From positions 1-16,314 of the forward strand of contig CAJXHW010000009.1 of assembly GCA_913054565.1 (NCBI GenBank): 16,314 nt of DNA. The letters are read 5' to 3'. Positions 8,174 to 15,508 of the stretch are shown piece by piece (position 1 is the first letter of the stretch; the number at the start of each line of letters is the position of its first letter). The notes beneath the pieces were generated by a model, which made no database searches, had not been told where the DNA came from, and saw only the letters and a program-made list of their open reading frames with translations. This DNA comes from an uncultured Kordia sp. (GTDB lineage Bacteria; Bacteroidota; Bacteroidia; Flavobacteriales; Flavobacteriaceae). Both the position numbers and the translations under genes were made by a program.

Positions 8174-8611
8174 TTGTTCATCGGTTTTACAGCCCTTCAG
8201 GCTCAAGAAACGAAATGGTATGACAATTTTGAAGAAGCTGCTAAAGTTTCTAAAAAAACAAACAAACCTATTTTAGCAAACTTTACAGGTAGTGATTGGT
8301 GTGGTTGGTGTATCAGATTAGGTAAAGAAGTATTTAGTAAAAAAGAATTTCAAAAATGGGCTAAAGAAAATGTGGTATTATTAACAGTCGATTTCCCTAA
8401 AAGAAAAAAATTAGCTGCAGATATTACTGAACAGAATAATGCTTTACAACGCGCTTTTCAAGTACGAGGCTATCCTACAATTTGGCTAATGAGTCCTGGT
8501 GAAGGAAAAGTGCCAACTGAAGGAATTACGCCTTTAGGAAAAACAAGTTATGTAAAAGGTGGTCCAGAAAAATGGATTGCAAGTATCGCTTCGGCGTTAC
8601 CTAAAAATTAA
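8174..8611 (+). CDS. Secreted thioredoxin-like protein, N-terminus frameshifted
   Basis: The thioredoxin-fold protein has its redox motif WCGWC (C43 and C46 counted from the TTG at 8174) after NFTGSD, and the cis-proline in GYPTIW (P101). It is probably a periplasmic thiol-disulfide oxidoreductase of the thioredoxin_7 type; the partner is unknown. The open frame has no ATG: an in-frame stop lies at 8150-8152 and the first usual start is TTG at 8174, which leaves only the tail of a signal peptide (FIGFTALQA). Ignoring the T at 8150, the ATG at 8146 would read straight in as a standard signal peptide beginning MKKLIITTLL. The gene is therefore either disrupted by one base or affected by a sequence error. 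It follows a terminator and is convergent with comEC. The fold call is firm; whether the gene is functional is not. Confidence 0.8.
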   Translation: MFIGFTALQAQETKWYDNFEEAAKVSKKTNKPILANFTGSDWCGWCIRLGKEVFSKKEFQKWAKENVVLLTVDFPKRKKLAADITEQNNALQRAFQVRGYPTIWLMSPGEGKVPTEGITPLGKTSYVKGGPEKWIASIASALPKN

Positions 8612-8630
8612 AACACCTATATAATGTCAT

Positions 8631-8666
8631 AAAAGCTCTTTTTTGTTAAAACAAAAAAGAGCTTTT
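8631..8666. terminator. Bidirectional terminator between the thioredoxin gene and comEC
   Basis: A nearly perfect palindrome pairs the 17 bases at 8631-8647 with those at 8650-8666. It contains AAAAGCTC and GAGCTTTT at its outer ends and a T-run/A-run inside. It lies between two convergent genes; its last base is also the last base of the comEC stop codon. The flanking T-run and A-run would serve both strands. Confidence 0.85.
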
Positions 8667-10669
8667 TATTTCAATATATACGCACCTTTCTCTTTAGTTA
8701 TATGTATTGGAGTCCTTGTTTCCAAACAGGTTTCTTTCCAACGATTCACGTAACTTTTGTAATTATTATTATCAACAACTATCAATTCAGGATTAACGAC
8801 AGAAATAAGTCGCTCTAAATTTACCTTTGGTGACGCTCTTAGAACAACTATATTAGACTTAAAAGAAGTATTATAAATCCCTTTATTATCAACAACTAAA
8901 ATATGTTTGTCTTTAAACATATAAATATTTTTCATTGAATCTTTTTCTATTGATTGAATAAATTCATTCACAACATAAGTGTTTAAACTTTGCGTATTAG
9001 TTAAATTTTTAGAGGCATACTGAAAGTTTCGTGCAGACTTCTCTCCTATCAAAGTTGCTTTATACTGGTTAAATACGATAAATTCTTTAGATGTTGCCTC
9101 TCTAGCATTGTTTATAAAAACTAATTGCACAAAAATAACACTACACAAAACACTAACTAATCGTTGGTAATTAAACCTCTTCAAGAGTAATACGACAGTT
9201 ATAATCAGTGTATAAAACGCTATCATATTTAAATTATTAAACGAAAGTTCTTTAAAAACAAATTCTTCTTGAGCAGCTATAAATTGAACAAATTCTAGCA
9301 ACCACGAAATGCATTGATTAAAAACTTGATATAACACCTTTGGAATCCACCCAAAATAAGCAAATAATAAAGTGATAACCCCCAAACCTAATAAAAAACC
9401 TAATAACGGTATGATTACCATGTTTGATATAAAAAACAAGCCGGGAAACTGATGAAAATAAAATAATGATAATGGCAAAACACCAAACTGTGCAGCAACT
9501 GTAACACTAAACACATCCCACATTTTCTTACTAATAAAAAACTTAGGTTGCCATAACCCGTCAAATAATGGCTTGATCCATATAATTGCAAATACCGCTG
9601 AGTAACTCATCTGAAATCCAATATCAAATATATAATACGGATGACACAACAATAATATAAATGCAGACATAACCAATGTATTATATGTATTGGTTATTCT
9701 ATTACTATAAAATGCAAGTGTAAATAAGGAAAACATTGTTACAGCACGAACTACTGACGCAGACATACCAACAATAAATGCATAGCTCCATAGTAAAAGT
9801 ACAATACTAATTGACACAATAGAATTTCCATGTTTAAAATAGGTAAGCGGCCTAAACAATCCACTAAGTAACAACAGCAACAAACCTATATGCAAGCCAG
9901 AAATTGCTAAAATATGAACTGTACCAGATGTGGTAAAACTTTTATAGGTGTCCTTACTAACACCTTGCCTTTGACCTAGCAATAATGCATTAATAACACT
10001 TAGGTTTTCTTCTGAAATAGAATATGCCTTTAATGTGGTGTTAATCTGTTTTCTAATATTATTTGCACGACCATATAATGTTTTGTTTTGCCCCAACAAC
10101 ATCGTGTTTTTAGAGTTTAGAAACACCTGGTGAGACACCTGTAGTTTCTGCATGTATGACTTATAATCAAATTGATGTGGATTTAATGCTGGTTTAATCT
10201 CTTGAAACTTTACAGATGCATAAACCATATCATCTATATTTATCGTTTGAGTTGAATCTGCATTTATCAATACAATACCAGACGTTTTTTTAGTACCACA
10301 TACAATAACATTCCCAAGATATTTTTGATAAAAACGAGTTGGTTTTAACTTTTTATACACCTCAATTTTAATATTTTGAGATGTTCCTACATTCACCTTA
10401 TTTACATAATGATGTTGTTGATTTACGCGCGTGTGAAATGTGACAACTAAAACTCCAATAAAAATCATTAAACCATAAGTAGTAATCCCTAAATATATAG
10501 GCTGTTCAGTATTGTTGTCAGTCAACACAAACAACAATAGCCAAGCTATAAAACCAACAATACCCCCCGTTAGCACAACAGTATAACTTATTCGGTAAAA
10601 AAAACCAATTAAAATACCTACAACTAAACAGATAGTGAGTTTTATAAGTATGAAATTAAACCACTTCAT
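8666..10669 (-). CDS. comEC: ComEC/Rec2-family DNA uptake channel (short form)
   Basis: This is a predicted inner-membrane channel that moves single-stranded DNA into the cytoplasm during natural transformation. The 667-residue protein begins with three membrane helices (about 8-25, 30-48 and 59-78). A soluble DUF4131/OB-like region follows (about 95-190), with NPHQFDYKSYMQ near 163-174. The Competence domain comes next, with LLLGQRQGVS (about 229-238), the hallmark HILAISGLHIG (252-262) and many later helices. The last 150 or so residues are soluble and lack the HxHxDH motif of the metallo-beta-lactamase domain found in longer ComEC proteins. The ATG at 10669 was preferred to an in-frame GTG at 10699, because the added ten residues would precede the first helix without resembling the family. 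It is transcribed divergently from the AsmA-like gene and is convergent with the thioredoxin gene. Confidence 0.9.
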   Translation of the reverse strand: MKWFNFILIKLTICLVVGILIGFFYRISYTVVLTGGIVGFIAWLLLFVLTDNNTEQPIYLGITTYGLMIFIGVLVVTFHTRVNQQHHYVNKVNVGTSQNIKIEVYKKLKPTRFYQKYLGNVIVCGTKKTSGIVLINADSTQTINIDDMVYASVKFQEIKPALNPHQFDYKSYMQKLQVSHQVFLNSKNTMLLGQNKTLYGRANNIRKQINTTLKAYSISEENLSVINALLLGQRQGVSKDTYKSFTTSGTVHILAISGLHIGLLLLLLSGLFRPLTYFKHGNSIVSISIVLLLWSYAFIVGMSASVVRAVTMFSLFTLAFYSNRITNTYNTLVMSAFILLLCHPYYIFDIGFQMSYSAVFAIIWIKPLFDGLWQPKFFISKKMWDVFSVTVAAQFGVLPLSLFYFHQFPGLFFISNMVIIPLLGFLLGLGVITLLFAYFGWIPKVLYQVFNQCISWLLEFVQFIAAQEEFVFKELSFNNLNMIAFYTLIITVVLLLKRFNYQRLVSVLCSVIFVQLVFINNAREATSKEFIVFNQYKATLIGEKSARNFQYASKNLTNTQSLNTYVVNEFIQSIEKDSMKNIYMFKDKHILVVDNKGIYNTSFKSNIVVLRASPKVNLERLISVVNPELIVVDNNNYKSYVNRWKETCLETRTPIHITKEKGAYILK

Positions 10670-10747
10670 TTTTAAAGTTACACAAAAACATACTTTCACT
10701 ATGTTTGGCTAACTATAAAGCATGATATAAAATTATTGCTACAAACA

Positions 10748-10762
10748 TTAACCCATGGTTAA
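10748..10762. promoter_or_regulatory. Inverted repeat in the comEC/AsmA-like intergenic region
   Basis: TTAACC (10748-10753) and GGTTAA (10757-10762) form a perfect 6-bp inverted repeat around CAT. It lies 23 bases upstream of the -7 box of the AsmA-like gene and between divergent genes, where a regulator site would be expected. No regulator is identified and chance is possible in such AT-rich DNA. Confidence 0.3.
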
Positions 10763-10784
10763 CAAAACTGTATTTTTTTTAATG

Positions 10785-10792
10785 TATTTTTG
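10785..10792 (+). promoter_or_regulatory. Probable -7 promoter box for the AsmA-like gene
   Basis: TATTTTTG matches the Bacteroidota -7 consensus TAnnTTTG and lies 36 bases before the ATG at 10829. A clear TTG at -33 is not visible. Confidence 0.45.
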
Positions 10793-10828
10793 CTAGCATA
10801 AACACGATATTACAGATCATTATTAATT

Positions 10829-13444
10829 ATGAAGAAAGCATTAAAAATATTTGGAATCTTATTTATACTCATTACCATTTCGGCTATTGCAGTACCCATA
10901 ATTTTTAAAGATAAATTTGCAGAAATTATCAAGGAACAAATCAATAAAAACGTTAATGCTACAGTTGATTTTTCTGATATTGACATTAGTATTGTTAGTA
11001 CCTTCCCTAAGGCAGGGCTAATTATAGAAGATCTAAGCATTATTAATTTTGAACCTTTTAAAGGTGACACCTTGCTATACGCCAATAAAATTGCATTAAA
11101 AATGCCTTTAAACGGACTTTTTAAAACTGCTGATGATGTTATTAGCATTGATGCTTTTACTATTGACAATGCTTTGGTAAACATAATTAGTAATAAGGAC
11201 GGAGTTACCAATTATGATATTGCATTAAAAGATTATGAAAATACAGAAAACACTACTGAAACCTCAAAATCTGGGTTTTCATTCTCTATTGAAGAGTATG
11301 CCATAACCAATACGCGTATAAACTATAATGATCAAGCCTCTGAATTAAATTTGAATTTATCAGAATTTAACCACTCAGGCTCTGGTGACTTATCTGCATT
11401 GTTATCAAGCCTAAAAACAAACACAACGTCAAACATTTCTGTTAGTAAAGGCGGTTCTAACTATTTAAACAACAATACTATTGCCCTAAAAGCAGATTTA
11501 GAAATTGATCAGGAACAACAAAAATACCGTTTTCTTGACAACTCATTTACATTAAACCAGTTGCAATTAGTATTTGATGGGTTTGTAAAACTAAACGAAA
11601 CCAACACAGAACTTGATTTAAAATTCAATACACCTACTTCTGATTTTAAAAATTTTTTAGCCTTATTACCTGCCGAATATTCTAAAGATATTTCTAAAGT
11701 ACAAACTAATGGAAGTTTTACTATTAACGGAACAACAAAAGGTATTATTGATGATAATCATATTCCTATGTTTGACATCAGTATTATTTCTGAAAATGCG
11801 TCGTTCAAATACCCTGATTTACCAAAAAGCGTTACTAACATTAATCTTAACACCTCATTAACCAACACGACTGGAAAAAAAGAAAACACCCATTTGAACC
11901 TTCAAAAACTATCTTTTCAAATAGACCAAGATAAATTTAGCGCTAACGGAAAAATAGCAAACTTACTTAGTGATATGTTTGTAGACATGAATTTAGACGG
12001 CACGTTAAATTTAGGGAACATTTCTAAAGCATACCCTATTAAATTAGACAACGATTTAAACGGTATCCTAAAAGCTAATTTACACACGGCATTTTCTCAA
12101 AGCGCTATTGAAAATAGCCGCTATGAACACATAAAAAACAATGGAGGCTTTAGTATTACTGAATTTAAATTTGCATCAAAAGATATTGTAAATCCTATTT
12201 TCATTTCTGAAGCTGTTGTAGCTTTTACACCCCAACGTATTGCTTTAAACAAACTGGATTTAAAGAGTGGAGAAAGTGACATTAATGGTACAGGAACTTT
12301 ACACAACTTAATGGGCTTTTTATTCAGTGATAAAACATTAAAAGGCGACTTTAAAGTCAACTCAAACTTATTTAATATCAATAACTTTATGGTAGATAAT
12401 ACTACCGAAGAAGACAACACGCAAAAAGAATCAGAAAAAGGTGACGGATTAAAAATACCTAAGTTTTTAGATGCTAAAATTTCCGCAAATGCTAAAAAAG
12501 TAATTTATGACAACTTGGTACTTGAAAACGTAAAAGGTAATTTATTAATTAAAGACGAAACTGTAACCATTAGCAACTTAACCACTCAAATGTTTGATGG
12601 TAATATGAGTATTGATGGTAATGTGTCTACCAAAAATGAAAAGCCTAACTTTAATTTGAATTTAGGAATTGATAAATTTGACATTTCAAAATCTTTTAAA
12701 GGGATGGATTTGTTATCAAGTATTGCCCCTATTGCAAATATTTTAGAAGGAAATCTAAACACAACTTTAAATTTGGAAGGAACCTTAGATGACGAATTTT
12801 CTCCAAACTTAAATACCCTAACCGGTAATGCACTTGCTGAAATATTAACCAAACAAATCAATACAGAAAAATCTGTAGCACTTAACGCCCTGAGTAATAA
12901 GATATCCTTTATTGACTTTAAAAAGCTTAATTTAAAAGATATAAAAACAGCCTTATCATTTGAAAACGGAAAAGTAGCTATTAAACCATTTACAGTAGCT
13001 TATGAAGATATTAATATTGAAATAGGAGGGTCACATGGCTTTAACAATGACTTAGCTTACACAGCAACTTTTGATGTACCAGCAAAATATTTTGGAAACC
13101 AAGTAGGCGGTATCTTATCAAAATTAAGTGATGACGATATTAAAGACATTAAAGTGCCTTTAATAGCTTCTATAGGAGGTACAGTAACCAGCCCAGCAGT
13201 AAAAACAGACATGAAACAATCCGTAGCTAATTTAACTCAGCAACTAATACAAGTGCAAAAAAATAAACTTATAGGACAAGGAACAGGGGCCTTAGGCAAT
13301 GTGATTGGCGGGGTGCTAGGTAATAACAGTAACAACAACACTCCTAAAGACACTACAACTGTTAAAGACCCTATTAAAGATGGTGTAAAAAAAGTACTTG
13401 GTGGACTATTTGGTAACAAAAAGAAAAAAGATACCGCTAAATAA
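10829..13444 (+). CDS. AsmA-like envelope protein
   Basis: The 871-residue protein has one N-terminal membrane anchor (about residues 7-26) after MKKALK and a long periplasmic body. The opening is typical of AsmA: helix, then a KDKFAEIIKEQINKNVNATV segment, and then a repeating beta-strand pattern with phrases such as FPKAGLIIEDLSI and LLYANKIALKMPL. An AsmA C-terminal-type region lies at about 620-800 (GNMSIDGNVS, LEGNLNTTLNLEGTL, VPLIASIGGTVTSP). The final 60 residues are low complexity, rich in Gly, Asn, Lys and Thr. Proteins of this superfamily form beta-groove structures linked to lipid transfer and outer-membrane homeostasis; the substrate here is unknown. It has its own promoter box, and a terminator overlaps its stop codon. 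All four of its arginine codons are CGT or CGC, unlike the downstream cassette gene. Confidence 0.85.
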   Translation: MKKALKIFGILFILITISAIAVPIIFKDKFAEIIKEQINKNVNATVDFSDIDISIVSTFPKAGLIIEDLSIINFEPFKGDTLLYANKIALKMPLNGLFKTADDVISIDAFTIDNALVNIISNKDGVTNYDIALKDYENTENTTETSKSGFSFSIEEYAITNTRINYNDQASELNLNLSEFNHSGSGDLSALLSSLKTNTTSNISVSKGGSNYLNNNTIALKADLEIDQEQQKYRFLDNSFTLNQLQLVFDGFVKLNETNTELDLKFNTPTSDFKNFLALLPAEYSKDISKVQTNGSFTINGTTKGIIDDNHIPMFDISIISENASFKYPDLPKSVTNINLNTSLTNTTGKKENTHLNLQKLSFQIDQDKFSANGKIANLLSDMFVDMNLDGTLNLGNISKAYPIKLDNDLNGILKANLHTAFSQSAIENSRYEHIKNNGGFSITEFKFASKDIVNPIFISEAVVAFTPQRIALNKLDLKSGESDINGTGTLHNLMGFLFSDKTLKGDFKVNSNLFNINNFMVDNTTEEDNTQKESEKGDGLKIPKFLDAKISANAKKVIYDNLVLENVKGNLLIKDETVTISNLTTQMFDGNMSIDGNVSTKNEKPNFNLNLGIDKFDISKSFKGMDLLSSIAPIANILEGNLNTTLNLEGTLDDEFSPNLNTLTGNALAEILTKQINTEKSVALNALSNKISFIDFKKLNLKDIKTALSFENGKVAIKPFTVAYEDINIEIGGSHGFNNDLAYTATFDVPAKYFGNQVGGILSKLSDDDIKDIKVPLIASIGGTVTSPAVKTDMKQSVANLTQQLIQVQKNKLIGQGTGALGNVIGGVLGNNSNNNTPKDTTTVKDPIKDGVKKVLGGLFGNKKKKDTAK

Positions 13445-13462
13445 ACACAATAGTGTTTATTT
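13439..13462 (+). terminator. Terminator overlapping the end of the AsmA-like gene
   Basis: AAATAAACAC (13439-13448) pairs over 10 bp with GTGTTTATTT (13453-13462) around the loop AATA. The stop codon lies inside the left arm. The stem is AT-rich and the T-tract is short, so efficiency is uncertain. It separates conserved chromosome from the cassette-like DNA that begins five bases later. Confidence 0.55.
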
Positions 13463-13478
13463 ACTTGTTGTGCAACAT

Positions 13479-14084
13479 ATGAAAAAACTCATCCTGACAA
13501 TATTATTCTTGAATTCAATAATCGGATTTTCACAAAATGAAAAATCGAATGAAATTGTAATTAATGGAATTGTTTTGTCGGAAGTAAATGGAAAACCACT
13601 CGAAAATGTTTATGTGAGTTATAAATCAAGATACCGATATTCAGCCACAAATGAAAATGGAAAATTTGAATATAAATACAATATTCGAGAAAAAGATAGT
13701 TTAGAAACTATAGAATTGACTGCATTGGGTTATGAAAATATTGATACAATAATTCAAGTTGATAAACCAAAAGAATATGTATTTGAATTTGTAATGAAAC
13801 CAAGATTCGGACTTGACCGAGAAAAAGCACTTGAAGACATAAAAAGCGGAAAAGTAAACATATTGGAATCAAGTGGAATCGCACCTGTTTTCTATAAATC
13901 GGACACAAAGTTTGCGAAAAAATATAATGTGAATTTTGTCGAGTATGGTTGTGAAGCAATTGCAGAGGAAAGTCTTTATGAATACAATAAAACAGTCTTC
14001 GAGTATTTGGACAAAAAATACGGAAAGAATTGGAGAAAAAAGATACGAAAAGATATTGTCGGACTTGAAGAAGAAAATGAATAA
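13479..14084 (+). CDS. Secreted protein with a carboxypeptidase regulatory-like domain
   Basis: The 201-residue protein starts with a signal peptide (MKKLILTILFLNSIIGFSQ), predicted to be cleaved near residue 19. A CarboxypepD_reg-like beta-sandwich of the type seen in Bacteroidota surface proteins follows at about 26-107 (INGIVLSEVNGKPLENVYV, then TNENGKFEY, then LTALGYENIDTII). The C-terminal part (about 112-195) is charged and helical, ending in FEYLDKKYGKNWRKKIRKD, and I do not recognise a named domain in it. The ATG at 13479 was chosen because it begins the signal peptide; the frame extends upstream to 13398 but that part overlaps the AsmA-like gene. Of its seven arginines, four use CGA and three AGA, unlike the upstream gene, which fits acquired cassette DNA. 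The molecular function is unknown; periplasmic or cell-surface location is inferred. Confidence 0.75.
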   Translation: MKKLILTILFLNSIIGFSQNEKSNEIVINGIVLSEVNGKPLENVYVSYKSRYRYSATNENGKFEYKYNIREKDSLETIELTALGYENIDTIIQVDKPKEYVFEFVMKPRFGLDREKALEDIKSGKVNILESSGIAPVFYKSDTKFAKKYNVNFVEYGCEAIAEESLYEYNKTVFEYLDKKYGKNWRKKIRKDIVGLEEENE

Positions 14085-14092
14085 AATACGTT

Positions 14093-14223
14093 GCACAACA
14101 CCGTATAAAATTAATTGCTAGTGCAAGCTTACTTACGAAAATCCTCACGGATTTTCTATTCGGTTTGTATTTGCTAACTTAGGTGTTTAAACACGCAACT
14201 AATCTTATACAATCACGTTGTGC
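14093..14223 (+). repeat. attC-like 131-bp imperfect palindrome
   Basis: Outer boxes GCACAAC (14093-14099) and GTTGTGC (14217-14223) pair over 7 bp. An asymmetric unpaired spacer follows (4 bases on the left, 7 on the right). The 15 bases at 14104-14118 then pair with 14195-14209, with only two A-C mismatches. The inner region holds a perfect 8-bp hairpin (GAAAATCC, loop TCAC, GGATTTTC; 14137-14156) and a 12-bp palindrome GTGTTTAAACAC (14183-14194). This order of R box, spacer, L box and variable terminal structure is that of integron attC sites. GTTGTGC breaks the GTTRRRY core at its fifth base. Alternatives are a dispersed palindromic repeat or a structured terminator. Confidence 0.6.
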
Positions 14224-14230
14224 TTAATTT

Positions 14231-14254
14231 TGACCCGTCCTGAATAAAGGCTAC
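14231..14254 (+). repeat. IS3-family left terminal inverted repeat
   Basis: It starts TGACCCGTCCTGAA and ends GGCTAC. It matches the reverse complement of 15509-15532 at 19 of 24 positions. The terminal TG is typical of IS3-family ends. Confidence 0.88.
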
Positions 14255-14269
14255 ATAATTTTAAACATT

Positions 14270-14635
14270 ATGTACAAAAATGACAAAGTAATCAGACGGT
14301 ATTCAGAATCTTTTAAACTCAAAATTTTAGACGAACTTACCACCGGAAAATTAAACAAGTATCAACTAGGTAAACTTTATGGTATTGCACCAACAACCAT
14401 TAACGAATGGATTAAAAAGTACAACCGTAAAGACCTCATGAACACCAGAATCAAAGTGGAAACTAAAGACGAAATATCACGAATCAAAGCCCTTCAAAAG
14501 GAAATCAAACAACTTAAAGACCTCTTACTGAAAAAGGATCTAGACGCCTTGGTATTAGACTCCTATCTTGAAGTAGCTGCAGAGCAACTGGGGTATAAAA
14601 CGGTGGCAGAACTAAAAAAAAAGCTAAATATTTAG
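14270..14635 (+). CDS. IS3-family transposase OrfA
   Basis: The 121-residue protein is the DNA-binding subunit that recognises the IS ends. An N-terminal helix-turn-helix of the HTH_Tnp_1 type spans about residues 8-55 (RRYSESFKLKILDEL, then YQLGKLYGIAPTTINEWIKKY). A heptad-rich helix at about 68-90 (IKALQKEIKQLKDLLLKK) is the usual leucine-zipper dimerisation segment. It ends with TAG at 14633-14635, ten bases after a run of nine A. The orfB frame continues there in the -1 register, so most transposase would be made as an OrfAB fusion by ribosomal slippage. It starts 15 bases inside the left inverted repeat. Confidence 0.92.
   Translation: MYKNDKVIRRYSESFKLKILDELTTGKLNKYQLGKLYGIAPTTINEWIKKYNRKDLMNTRIKVETKDEISRIKALQKEIKQLKDLLLKKDLDALVLDSYLEVAAEQLGYKTVAELKKKLNI
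14614..14623 (+). promoter_or_regulatory. Probable programmed -1 frameshift site joining OrfA and OrfB
   Basis: AAAAAAAAAG is a slippery run of the A6G type used by IS3-family elements. It is followed at once by the 14-bp palindrome GCTAAATATTTAGC (14623-14636). A possible further stem pairs CCCTTA (14636-14641) with TAAGGG (14661-14666). The -1 frame then stays open to 15492, with no ATG or GTG start before 14752. Confidence 0.65.
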
Positions 14636-15492
14636 CCCTTATTAAAGCCAAGGATAAAGCTAAGGGATTTGCCTCTTTAACCACTATAACAAACTGTTTC
14701 GGACTTAAGCGTGATGCCTATTACAAGTTTAAAGATAGAGCTGACAACCGATTGAAAACCGAACAACAAATCTTGAAAATAGTACAGAAAAGGCGCAAAT
14801 CCCTGCCTAGAGAAGGTGTGCGTAAACTCACTAAGTCATTACATAATGACTTCTCTAAAGCTAAGCTTAAAGTAGGCAGAGACACCTTGTTTAACGTCCT
14901 TAGAAAACACAATATGCTAACACTTAGAAAGAAATATACATCCAGAACAACCAACTCACTACATCGATTTTATAAGTACAAAAACATTATAAAAGATCTA
15001 GAAGTTACTAGGCCTAATCAAGTATGGGCAAGTGACATAACATACATTAGAACTGTAAAAGGATTCTGTTATTTAGCACTTATTACCGACATGTATTCTC
15101 GAAAAATTGTGGGCTATGATCTTAGTGATAGCCTGGAACTAAGTGGATGCGTGAGAGCCCTTAATAAGGCTTTATATAAGACCAAAACCACTAAAGAACT
15201 TATTCATCACTCAGATAGAGGTATTCAATATTGCAGTAATGTGTATACACAAATACTCAAAAGAAACCATATTGATATTAGCATGACAGAAGAGAATCAT
15301 TGCTATGAAAACGCTATGGCTGAACGCGTTAACGGCATACTTAAAGATGAATTTTATCTCGACCAAACCTTTAACAGTACTGCGCATGCTAAAAGAGCAA
15401 CAAAAAATGCAATTAATTTATACAACGAAGTAAGATTACACTTATCTTTAGACTTCAAAACACCTAATATGGTATATTTAAAAACAGCGTAA
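14614..15492 (+). CDS. IS3-family transposase OrfB (DDE catalytic domain)
   Basis: This is the catalytic part of the transposase, read in the -1 frame relative to orfA from the A-run. The first codons give AKYLALIKAKDKAKGFASL, then a helical HTH_21-like region (about 14750-14980), then the retroviral-integrase-like core. Counting from the TTG at 14752, the DDE triad is D95 (ASDITY), D155 (HSDRGIQY) and E191 (NAMAERVNG). Exactly 35 residues separate the second D from the E, as in IS3 transposases. The core ends with the usual YNEVRLHLSLDFKTP motif. An independent start at the TTG at 14752 would drop about 43 residues, so expression as OrfAB is favoured. All catalytic residues are present, so the element may be active. 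Confidence 0.9.
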   Translation, partial: KKKAKYLALIKAKDKAKGFASLTTITNCFGLKRDAYYKFKDRADNRLKTEQQILKIVQKRRKSLPREGVRKLTKSLHNDFSKAKLKVGRDTLFNVLRKHNMLTLRKKYTSRTTNSLHRFYKYKNIIKDLEVTRPNQVWASDITYIRTVKGFCYLALITDMYSRKIVGYDLSDSLELSGCVRALNKALYKTKTTKELIHHSDRGIQYCSNVYTQILKRNHIDISMTEENHCYENAMAERVNGILKDEFYLDQTFNSTAHAKRATKNAINLYNEVRLHLSLDFKTPNMVYLKTA

Positions 15493-15508
15493 ATTCAATT
15501 TTTAACCT

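Larger units (their letters stand above)
13467..14223 (+). mobile_element. Putative integron-like gene cassette with one cargo gene
   Basis: Two direct copies of GTTGTGC (13467-13473 and 14217-14223) enclose a single gene and a palindromic element. If exchange occurs after the G, as in integrons, the unit would be 750 bp, from 13468 to 14217. The cargo ATG is only five bases beyond the left heptamer, leaving no room for an internal promoter, as in integron cassettes. The 3' end is an attC-like structure. No integrase gene is present in the window. The cassette interpretation is an inference from architecture. Confidence 0.5.

Noticed and set aside
10670..10699. GTG start adding ten residues to ComEC
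   Set aside because: The extension MKVCFCVTLK is not typical of the family and an ATG lies directly before the first membrane helix.
13398..13478. N-terminal extension of the cassette gene into the AsmA-like gene
   Set aside because: It overlaps the upstream coding sequence and terminator and would put 27 residues before a clear signal peptide.
13708..14148. Minus-strand open frames of 75-146 residues opposite the cassette gene
   Set aside because: They mirror the AT-rich coding strand, have no recognisable domain or signal, and the plus-strand gene has a signal peptide and a known fold.
14093..14223. Classical integron attC site
   Set aside because: The core GTTGTGC does not satisfy GTTRRRY and no IntI is present, so it is called attC-like only.
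14093..14223. Simple rho-independent terminator of the cassette gene
   Set aside because: The structure is far longer than a terminator, its outer box repeats the left cassette boundary, and it has no terminal U-tract.
14752..15492. OrfB as a separate gene starting at the TTG at 14752
   Set aside because: The same frame is open from the A-run and the missing residues fit the transposase, so frameshift fusion explains it better.
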